Assembly: GCF_013359775.1 (NCBI RefSeq)
Contig: NZ_JABMCI010000043.1
Coordinates: 1 to 64,000 of the forward strand
Direction of reading: 5' to 3'
Length of the DNA stretch: 64,000 nucleotides
DNA from: Cellulomonas humilata
GTDB taxonomy: Bacteria; Actinomycetota; Actinomycetes; Actinomycetales; Cellulomonadaceae
Shown: piece by piece, positions 52,040 to 59,177 of the stretch
Position numbering within the stretch: the stretch's first letter is position 1
Layout of the letters: the number at the start of each line of letters is the position of its first letter
Translations under genes and position numbers: made by a program
The notes under the pieces: model-generated
Seen by the model: the letters and a program-made list of their open reading frames with translations, nothing else
What the model was told of the DNA's origin: nothing
Database searches by the model: none

Positions 52040-54627
52040 GAGCGGACCTCCAGCCGGGCACCGGCGACGAGGACGGGTTCGTGGTGGGGCGTCGGACGCG
52101 CGTCGCCGCGCTCGTCGGCCGTGGCAGGGCGGGACTGTCCACGCTCCGGCACGTAGGCGAGCGAGGGGTCGGGGGTGTCGGGGGCGTTGACGAAGGACGC
52201 GAACCGGCGCAGCTTCTCCGGATCCTCCAGCGTGGCCTTCCACTCGTCCTCGTACTCGACGACGTGCAGTGCCATCTGCTCGTCCAGGTCGGCCGCGATG
52301 CCCAGCGAGTCCTCCATGACGACCGCGCGGACGCCGTCCAGGCCGCCCTCGACGTCCTCGATCCACGGCGCCGTGCGCTGGAGGCGGTCCGCCGTGCGCA
52401 CGTAGTACAGGAGGAAGCGGTCGATGGTGCGGATCAGGGTCTCGGTGTCGAGATCCTCGGCGAGCAGCTGCGCGTGGCGCGGGGTGAAGCCGCCGTTGCC
52501 GCCGACATAGACGTTCCAGCCCTTGTCGGTGGCGATGACGCCGACGTCCTTGCCGCGGGCCTCCGCGCACTCACGGGCGCAGCCGGAGACGCCGAGCTTG
52601 ATCTTGTGCGGAGAGCGCAGCCCCCGGTAGCGGAGCTCGAGCATGACCGCGAGGGCCACCGAGTCCTGCACGCCGAACCGGCACCACGTGGAGCCGACGC
52701 AGGACTTCACGGTGCGCAGCGACTTGCCGTACGCGTGCCCGGACTCGAAGCCTGCGTCGATCAGCCGCTGCCAGATGAGGGGCAGCTGGTCGATGCGGGC
52801 GCCGAACATGTCGATCCGCTGGCCGCCCGTGATCTTGGTGTAGAGCCCGAAGTCCTTGGCCACCTCACCGATGGCGATCAGACCCTCCGGCGTCACCTCG
52901 CCGCCGGCGATGCGCGGGACCACCGAGTAGGAGCCGTCCTTCTGCAGGTTGGCCATGACGTGGTCGTTGGTGTCCTGGAGCGTGGCCCGCTCGCCCTCGA
53001 GCACGTGCGCCGGGGACGTGGTGGCCAGGATCGAGGCGACCGTCGGCCGGCAGATGTCGCAGCCGCGTCCCTCCGCCCGGGTGCCGAACCGCTCGATGAC
53101 CTGCGTGAACGACGACACGCCACTGACCCGGACGGCGTCGTAGAGCTGGGCGCGGGACAGGGCGAAGTGCTCGCACAGGGCGGTGCTGACGGCGATCCCC
53201 TGGGCGGCCAGCTCGGTGGTGACCAGCTTCTTGACCAGCGGGAGGCAGGACCCGCAGCTGGTGCCGGCCTTGGTGCACGCCTTGACCGCGCCGAGGTCGG
53301 TGCAACCGTGCTCGGTGACCGCACCGCGGATGGTGCCGGCCGAGACGTTGTTGCACGAGCAGACGGCGGCGTCGTCGGGCAGCTCCAGCTCGGGCGCTCC
53401 CCCGCCGCCCTCGGGCAGCAGGTACGCGCCCGGGTCGCCCGGGAGCTCGCGGCCGAGCATCGGGCGCAGGCTGGCGTAGGCACTGGCGTCGCCGACGAGG
53501 ACGCCGCCGAGCAGCGTGCGGGCGTCATCGGACATGACGAGCTTCTTGTAGACGCCACCCACCGGGTCTGCCCAGACGATCTCGAGGGCCCCGGGGGTCT
53601 GGCCGAACGCGTCACCGAAGCTGGCGACGTCGACACCGGAGAGCTTGAGCTTGGTGGCCGTGTCCGCGCCGGGGAACTCCGAGAAGCCCCCGAGCAGGCG
53701 GTCGGCGGTGATCTCCGCCATCGCGTACCCCGGGGCGACCAGGCCGATGGTGGCGCCCTGGATGCAGGCGACCTCGCCGACCGCGGAGATGTCCGGGTCG
53801 CTGCTGAGGCAGGTGTCGTCGACCACGATGCCGCCGCGCTCGCCGATCGCCAGCCCGGAGGCCCGGCCGAGCTCGTCGCGGGGACGCACCCCGGCGGCGA
53901 TCACGACGACGTCGGCGTCGACACGGCCCCCGTCGGCCAGCTCCAGGCGACCGACGCCGCCGCGGCGGTGGGGCTTGATCTTGGTGGTCATCGCGTTGAG
54001 GCGGACACCGACACCCAGCTGGTTGATGAGCCGGCGCAGCGCCTCGCCGCCGCCGAGGTCCACCTGCGCGGACATCAGGTGCGTGCCCACCTGGAGGACC
54101 GTGGTCCGGGCACCGAGCGCCTGGAGAGCGCCGGCCGCCTCCAGCCCGAGCAGGCCGCCGCCGAGCACCGCGCCCTTGACCACCCGGTCCTCGGAGAGCT
54201 TCTCGACGTACCCGCGCAGCGCGGCGACGTCGTCGACGGTGCGGTAGACGAAGACGCCCGGCAGGTCCGCGCCTTCGAGCGGGGGGACCCAGGCCGACGA
54301 GCCCGTCGCCAGCACCAGGTGGTCGTAGTGCTCCGTGCGGCCGCGGGCCGTGCTCACCGTCTTCGCGTCGCGGTCGAGGTGCGTCACCGCGTCGTCGCGG
54401 ACCAGCGTCACCAGCGGGTCGGACCACAGCTCCGGGTCGCCGAGCGCGAGGTCGTCGGCGTCGCGGCCCGAGAAGTAGCTGGTGAGCGCGACGCGGTCGT
54501 AGGGACGCCGCGGCTCCTCCGCCAGGACGGTGATGCGCCAGGCGCCCGCGGTGTCGCGGTCACGCAACGCCTCGACCAGCCGCTGCGCGACCATGCCGCC
54601 GCCGACGACGACCAGGTGCTGGTTCAT
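52036..54627 (-). CDS. nirB: Assimilatory nitrite reductase (NADH) large subunit NirB
   Basis: An 863-residue enzyme reducing nitrite to ammonium. Domain order: FAD/NAD module (MNQHLVVVGGGMVAQRL, then GGGLLGLEAAGAL), a BFD-like [2Fe-2S] region (CSCNNV...GTSCGSCLP), then the sirohaem/[4Fe-4S] domain with CVGSTWC and GVSGCARECAEA supplying the cluster cysteines. ATG 54627 with GGAG 8 nt ahead is the family start; the longer frame adds 34 unrelated residues and is rejected. A GlnR-type box lies 54-91 bp upstream and a TACCGT hexamer between, so nitrogen control is likely. Confidence 0.96.
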   Translation of the reverse strand: MNQHLVVVGGGMVAQRLVEALRDRDTAGAWRITVLAEEPRRPYDRVALTSYFSGRDADDLALGDPELWSDPLVTLVRDDAVTHLDRDAKTVSTARGRTEHYDHLVLATGSSAWVPPLEGADLPGVFVYRTVDDVAALRGYVEKLSEDRVVKGAVLGGGLLGLEAAGALQALGARTTVLQVGTHLMSAQVDLGGGEALRRLINQLGVGVRLNAMTTKIKPHRRGGVGRLELADGGRVDADVVVIAAGVRPRDELGRASGLAIGERGGIVVDDTCLSSDPDISAVGEVACIQGATIGLVAPGYAMAEITADRLLGGFSEFPGADTATKLKLSGVDVASFGDAFGQTPGALEIVWADPVGGVYKKLVMSDDARTLLGGVLVGDASAYASLRPMLGRELPGDPGAYLLPEGGGGAPELELPDDAAVCSCNNVSAGTIRGAVTEHGCTDLGAVKACTKAGTSCGSCLPLVKKLVTTELAAQGIAVSTALCEHFALSRAQLYDAVRVSGVSSFTQVIERFGTRAEGRGCDICRPTVASILATTSPAHVLEGERATLQDTNDHVMANLQKDGSYSVVPRIAGGEVTPEGLIAIGEVAKDFGLYTKITGGQRIDMFGARIDQLPLIWQRLIDAGFESGHAYGKSLRTVKSCVGSTWCRFGVQDSVALAVMLELRYRGLRSPHKIKLGVSGCARECAEARGKDVGVIATDKGWNVYVGGNGGFTPRHAQLLAEDLDTETLIRTIDRFLLYYVRTADRLQRTAPWIEDVEGGLDGVRAVVMEDSLGIAADLDEQMALHVVEYEDEWKATLEDPEKLRRFASFVNAPDTPDPSLAYVPERGQSRPATADERGDARPTPHHEPVLVAGARLEVRS

Positions 54628-54680
54628 GGTGTGCTCCGTCGGGCTGGGGGGTGGGGCGACTCCCACGGTAGGAACCGGTT

Positions 54681-54718
54681 GTTTCCCTGGGTGGTGCGCG
54701 CCGTTACCTCGGAGGAAC
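54681..54718. promoter_or_regulatory. GlnR-type box in the nirB / DUF1697 divergent region
   Basis: GTTTC (54681), GTTAC (54703) and GGAAC (54714) fall at the 22- and 11-nt spacings of the actinobacterial GlnR box gTnAc-n6-GaAAc repeated twice; the fourth element is poor. The likely nirB -10 (TACCGT, minus strand, 54665-54670) lies just beside it. Confidence 0.6.
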
Positions 54719-54761
54719 CTTTCCCGCACATGACGTTGGTCCTGGGTGTGAGAGTGGCGTC

Positions 54762-55295
54762 ATGAGTCCCGTCATCGCCCTGCTCCGGGCCGCCAACGTG
54801 GGCGGTCGCACCATCAAGGCCGCCCAGCTGCGCGCCGCTGCCGAGGGTCTCGGCCACACCGAGATCACCACCTACGTGAACAGCGGGAACCTCGTCCTGG
54901 TGCCCCATGGCGCGGCGGCGTCCGTGGGTCCGGACCTGTCCGGTGCCCTGTCCGCCGAGCTGGGGTTCGACGTCCCGGTCCTCACCCGCACGCTCCCGCA
55001 GTGGGACCGCATCGTGGCCCGGGTGCCGTTCACCGACGAGGTGGCCTCCGACCCGTCGCACCTGGTCCTCTACTGCTGGGACGGCACCCCGAAGGTCACC
55101 TCGTTCGACCCGACGCCGTACGGCAACGAGAAGGTGGCGTTCGCCGGGGACGAGCTGTACGCGTACTACCCCGACGGCATCGGTCGCTCCAAGCTCACGC
55201 TCCCGGTGCTGGAGAAGGCGACCGGGCGCTCCGGGACGGCCCGCAACTGGAACACGGTGCTCGCCCTGCAGCGGCTCGCCCGCGAGCGCGCGTGA
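54762..55295 (+). CDS. DUF1697 family protein
   Basis: A 177-residue soluble protein of the DUF1697 family: VIALLRAANVGGRTIKAAQLRAAAE, ITTYVNSGNLVL, and a C-terminal helix with TARNWNTVLAL, the best-conserved family motif. The ATG has no ribosome-binding site; GAGAGT 6 nt before it may be a leaderless -10. It is divergent from nirB, so the GlnR-type box could affect both, though only nirB has an obvious link to nitrogen. Function of the family is unknown. Confidence 0.88.
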   Translation: MSPVIALLRAANVGGRTIKAAQLRAAAEGLGHTEITTYVNSGNLVLVPHGAAASVGPDLSGALSAELGFDVPVLTRTLPQWDRIVARVPFTDEVASDPSHLVLYCWDGTPKVTSFDPTPYGNEKVAFAGDELYAYYPDGIGRSKLTLPVLEKATGRSGTARNWNTVLALQRLARERA

Positions 55296-55309
55296 CTAGC
55301 GTGGTCGCC

Positions 55310-55756
55310 ATGACCACCCTGTTCACCAAGATCATCGCCGGGGAGATCCCCGCCCGGTTCGTGTGGGCCGACGACGTCGCCGTGGCGTTCGGCACCATCG
55401 CGCCCATCACCGACGGGCACATGCTCGTGGTGCCGCGCGACGAGATCGCGCAGCTGACGGAGGCGTCCGACGACCTGCTGGCGCACCTGATGCGCGTGGC
55501 GAAGGCGATCGGTGCCGCCCAGCAGCAGGCCTGGTCCGCACCGCGCGCGGCGCTGCTCGTCGCCGGCTTCGAGGTGCCCCACCTGCACCTGCACGTGCTG
55601 CCGGCGTGGGACGAGGCCAGCCTGTCGTTCCGCAACGCGCGCACCGACGTCCCCGCGGCAGACCTGGATGCCGCAGCTGAGCGCGTCCGCGCCACCTTGC
55701 GCGAGCAGGGCCACGGCGCCCACGTCCCGGCGACTCTCACCAGCCCCGCCCTCTGA
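55310..55756 (+). CDS. HIT-family nucleotide hydrolase/transferase
   Basis: A 148-residue histidine-triad protein: FTKIIAGEIPARFVW at the start and the triad HLHLHVLP (His91, His93, His95). HIT proteins hydrolyse nucleoside phosphoramidates or dinucleotides. TAGCGT lies 7 nt before ATG 55310, so it has its own leaderless promoter even though DUF1697 ends only 14 bp upstream. In-frame upstream starts are rejected for that reason. Confidence 0.93.
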   Translation: MTTLFTKIIAGEIPARFVWADDVAVAFGTIAPITDGHMLVVPRDEIAQLTEASDDLLAHLMRVAKAIGAAQQQAWSAPRAALLVAGFEVPHLHLHVLPAWDEASLSFRNARTDVPAADLDAAAERVRATLREQGHGAHVPATLTSPAL

Positions 55757-55987
55757 CCCCGGCAGCGTCCGCACGATCGAGCGTCCCGGCAGTCGGATGT
55801 GCGGACGTTGCGCATCTGCGGCAGCGGTGTCCCGGGAAGAGTGACCAGTCCCCCGGGACGGTCGGCTCCGAACTCTCGGCATCGCCCCGGCGCCCAGCGG
55901 TGTTGTGCTTGCGGAGCAGGGGTGACGACAACGGCACATCCGCGAGGCAGAGTCGGACCAGCGGCGATCACAGGAAGCAGGCAGCAG

Positions 55988-57517
55988 ATGGCTGGACGTC
56001 GGGACACGGGGTTCGCGGCGCTCGCGGGGGTGGCGGCGGGCGTCGTGACGATCGGCGTGGGGTCGCTCGTCGCGCTGCTCACCGGGCCGACGTCCGACCC
56101 GCTGGTTGCCGTCGGGTCCGCGTTCGTCGATGCGACACCCGCGTGGCTGAAGGACTTCGCCGCCTCCACGTTCGGCACGGCCGACAAGGTGGTCCTCGGG
56201 ATCGGTGAGGTGGTCGTGCTGCTGGCGCTCGCTGCGCTGGCCGGGGTGCTCGCCGCGCGGCGGTGGGCGTGGGGCGCGACGCTCGTCGTGGCGCTGGGGG
56301 CGGCGGCCGGACTGGCCGCGATGGCCCGGCCGGATGCCGGCACGCTCGCGGCGGCACCCGCGATCGTCGGTGCTGTCGCCGGGCTGCTGACCTTGCGCGC
56401 GCTGGTCCGTCGGCTGCCCGCAGCGCCCGGCCGCCCCGCTCCGGACGGAATCCGGCGGCGCGCGTTCCTGCAGGCCACGGCAGCCGCGGGAGCGCTCGGC
56501 CTGGTCGGTGTGGCCGTCGGGCGGGCGATCAGTGCCGGTGCGCGCGGCGCCCAGTCCGCGCGCGCGGCGATCCGGATCCCCCGCCCGGCCACCACCGCGG
56601 CACCTGTTCCCGCGGGCGTGGACGTCGGCGTCGATGGTGTCGGCCCCTGGCAGACGCCCGCGGACGAGTTCTACCGGATCGACACCGCACTGGTGGTGCC
56701 GCAGGTCGACCCGAGCACGTGGACCCTGCGCGTCTACGGGATGGTCGAGCAGGAGATCACGCTCACCTGGGACGAGCTGCTGGCGGGCGACCTGGTGGAG
56801 GCCTGGGTGACGCTGGCGTGCGTGTCCAACCCGGTGGGCGGCGACCTCATCGGGAACCAGAAGTGGCTGGGGCTGCCCCTCGCGGACGTGCTGGCCCGGG
56901 CGCGGCCGACCGCCGACGCCGACATGGTGCTCTCGCGCAGCGTCGACGGGTTCACGGCGTCGACACCCCTGGCCGCCCTGACCGACGGGCGCGACGCGCT
57001 GCTGGCGATCGCGATGGACGGCGAGCCGCTGCCCGTCGAGCACGGCTTCCCGGTGCGCATGGTGGTCCCCGGGCTGTACGGGTACGTGTCCGCGACGAAG
57101 TGGGTGACCGAGCTACGCGTCACCAGGTTCGCCGACGCCACCGCCTACTGGACCGACCGCGGCTGGTCCGCCGAGGGACCGATCAAGACGCAGTCGCGCA
57201 TCGAGGTGCCGCGGCCGAGCAGCTCGGTGCCCGCCGGATCCGTGGTCGTGGCGGGCACCGCGTGGGCGCAGCACCGGGGGGTCACCGGCGTGCAGGTCCG
57301 GGTGGACGACGGATCCTGGAACGACGCGACGCTCGCCGACGACGGCGGGATCGACTCGTGGCGCCAGTGGTCGTGGACGTGGGACGACGCCGAGCCCGGC
57401 GAGTACCAGCTGTTCGTCCGCGCCTCCGACCCGTTGGGCCCGCAGACGGGTGCGGTGGCGGGAGTCATCCCGGACGGCGCCACGGGCTACGACACGGTCC
57501 GCGTCACGGTCACCTGA
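55988..57517 (+). CDS. Membrane-anchored molybdopterin-dependent oxidoreductase (SUOX/YedY-like)
   Basis: A 509-residue protein. Three or four helices occupy about residues 8-135, then a basic RRRAFLQATAAAG segment and another helix. An extracellular sulfite-oxidase-type molybdopterin domain follows (about 215-400; cofactor Cys278 in WVTLACVSNPVGG), then a C-terminal Mo-co dimerisation domain (about 405-509). Enzymes of this group oxidise sulfite or reduce sulfoxides; which applies here is unknown. AGGAAG precedes ATG 55988; the longer frame is not family-like. No haem partner is adjacent. The molybdate importer at the window's right end could serve it. Confidence 0.88.
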   Translation: MAGRRDTGFAALAGVAAGVVTIGVGSLVALLTGPTSDPLVAVGSAFVDATPAWLKDFAASTFGTADKVVLGIGEVVVLLALAALAGVLAARRWAWGATLVVALGAAAGLAAMARPDAGTLAAAPAIVGAVAGLLTLRALVRRLPAAPGRPAPDGIRRRAFLQATAAAGALGLVGVAVGRAISAGARGAQSARAAIRIPRPATTAAPVPAGVDVGVDGVGPWQTPADEFYRIDTALVVPQVDPSTWTLRVYGMVEQEITLTWDELLAGDLVEAWVTLACVSNPVGGDLIGNQKWLGLPLADVLARARPTADADMVLSRSVDGFTASTPLAALTDGRDALLAIAMDGEPLPVEHGFPVRMVVPGLYGYVSATKWVTELRVTRFADATAYWTDRGWSAEGPIKTQSRIEVPRPSSSVPAGSVVVAGTAWAQHRGVTGVQVRVDDGSWNDATLADDGGIDSWRQWSWTWDDAEPGEYQLFVRASDPLGPQTGAVAGVIPDGATGYDTVRVTVT

Positions 57518-57567
57518 CCGTCCACGACGTCGTCGAGCACTCGCGCGCCACGACCTGCTCGTGGTGA

Positions 57568-57623
57568 CGAGAACACCCTGAGTGGCGTTCTGGCCCGTCA
57601 GAACGCCACTCAGGGTGTTCTCG
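57568..57623. terminator. 25-bp perfect inverted repeat between convergent genes
   Basis: Two 25-nt arms (starting CGAGAACACCCTGAGTGGCG) are exact complements around a 6-nt GCCCGT loop. It sits between the molybdopterin oxidoreductase and nasB stops, so it probably terminates both. Length and moderate GC are unusual here. Confidence 0.7.
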
Positions 57624-57650
57624 ACGGGCGGCGAGCCGCTGCGATGGTCG

Positions 57651-59177
57651 CTAGACCGTGGCCGCCGGGGTGGGCTCGCGGGCGTCGTCCGTCGACGCCG
57701 CCGCCGGGGTGGGCTGGTCCGGGTCGGAGCGGCGGAGCCAGTCGACGATGCCGCACACCGCATCCTCGCAGCCGCCGCAGCCAGTGGTCGCCCGGGTCGC
57801 CGCCGCCACGTCCTGGACGCTGCGCGCACCGTGCCGCCAGCAGCCCACGATGTCGCCCTTGGTGACCCCGTTGCACCGGCACACCGTCGCGCGGTCCGGC
57901 ATCAGCGTCGGGCTGGCGGCGGGGACGGCCGTCCCGGCGACCGGCCGCATGAGCAGCTGCGCGGGGTCGGCCGGGATGGGGGTGCCGCGCGTGTAGGCCG
58001 CGACGAGGTCCGCCGCGACGGGTCCGGCGCCGACGCACGTGGCGCCGATGACGCGACCGTCGGCGACGACGACCTCGATGTGCCGGCCGCCCTCGGGGTC
58101 GCTGAGCCGCACCCGTCGACCCTCGGACACCGCGCCGGCGCCGCAGACGCCCATCGCGACGACGTCGAGCCCGACGCCCTTGACCTTCACCACGTCGGTG
58201 CCGACGGTCGGCAGAGGGACGTCGTCGCGCGCCGCCGACGGCTCGGTGAGCAGCGTGGCGAGGCGTCGTGCCTGGTCCCAGCCCTGCGCGATCAGCCCGC
58301 TGCCGCCCTCGGGAGGCTCGGCGCAGTCGCCGATCGCGAACACGCGCGCATCCGCTGGGGACGCCAGGTCGGTGCCGACGACGATGCCGCGCGCCACGTC
58401 CAGCCCGGCCCGCTGCGCGAGCCCGACCTCCGGGTAGGTGCCGGCCGTGAGCACCAGGAGGTCGGCGGGCAGCACCTCGCCGCCCTCGAGCCGCACGCCC
58501 GTCACGCGACCGTCGCTGACCACGGCCTCCTCGGTGCGGGCACCGACGCGCACGGCGATGCCGAGCGACGTCAGCCGCGCGGTGGTCACGGCGGCGGCGG
58601 GGCCGTCGAGCTGCCGGTCCATCAGGTGGGCGCCGCCGTGCACGACGGTGACGGGGACGCCACGGTGGGCGAGCCCGCACGCGACCTCGAGCCCGAGCAC
58701 CCCGCCGCCGACGACGACCGCGCGGTGGGCGTTCACGGTGGCGGCAACGATCTCGCGCGCGTCGTCGAGGGTGCGCAGCGCGTGCACGCCGGCGGGCAGG
58801 CTGTCGTCGTCGCGCCGACCGAACAGGTCCGGGATCCGGGCACGCGCGCCGGTGGCCAGCACCAGGATGTCGTACGGGTGACGCCCGCCCGCGTGGTCGT
58901 GCACGACGCCGGCAGACCGGTCGACGGTCACCGCGCGCGTGCCGGGGAGCACCTCGCTGGGGGACCGGTGGGCGTTGCGCGGCAGCGTGATCGACGCGAC
59001 GTCGAGCTTGCCGGCGACCACCTCGGACAGCAGCACCCGGTTGTACGGCTCGTACTCCTCGTCGCCGAGCACCGTCGTGCGGAACCGGCCGTCCGGATCG
59101 CGCTGGTGCAGGTCGTCGACGAACCGCGCGCCGACCATCCCGTGACCGACCACGACCACCCGGACCTGGTTGTTCAT
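57651..59177 (-). CDS. nasB: FAD-dependent electron-transfer subunit of assimilatory nitrate reductase (NasB-like)
   Basis: A 508-residue flavoprotein. FAD and NAD(P) Rossmann segments are VRVVVVGHGMVGARFVDDL and AVVVGGGVLGLEVACGLA. A NirB-like middle region follows, then a C-terminal BFD-type [2Fe-2S] domain with VCRCNGV and TGCGGCEDAVCG. It resembles the flavin half of NirB without the sirohaem domain and probably passes electrons from NADH to NasA. ATG 59177 overlaps the nasA stop (ATGA), which sets the start and marks an operon. Its acidic, Pro/Thr-rich tail is unremarkable. Confidence 0.88.
   Translation of the reverse strand: MNNQVRVVVVGHGMVGARFVDDLHQRDPDGRFRTTVLGDEEYEPYNRVLLSEVVAGKLDVASITLPRNAHRSPSEVLPGTRAVTVDRSAGVVHDHAGGRHPYDILVLATGARARIPDLFGRRDDDSLPAGVHALRTLDDAREIVAATVNAHRAVVVGGGVLGLEVACGLAHRGVPVTVVHGGAHLMDRQLDGPAAAVTTARLTSLGIAVRVGARTEEAVVSDGRVTGVRLEGGEVLPADLLVLTAGTYPEVGLAQRAGLDVARGIVVGTDLASPADARVFAIGDCAEPPEGGSGLIAQGWDQARRLATLLTEPSAARDDVPLPTVGTDVVKVKGVGLDVVAMGVCGAGAVSEGRRVRLSDPEGGRHIEVVVADGRVIGATCVGAGPVAADLVAAYTRGTPIPADPAQLLMRPVAGTAVPAASPTLMPDRATVCRCNGVTKGDIVGCWRHGARSVQDVAAATRATTGCGGCEDAVCGIVDWLRRSDPDQPTPAAASTDDAREPTPAATV

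Noticed and set aside
52081-54765. Plus-strand 894-codon frame opposite nirB
   Set aside because: NirB shows every expected domain and cluster cysteine on the minus strand. The antisense translation has no recognisable domain.
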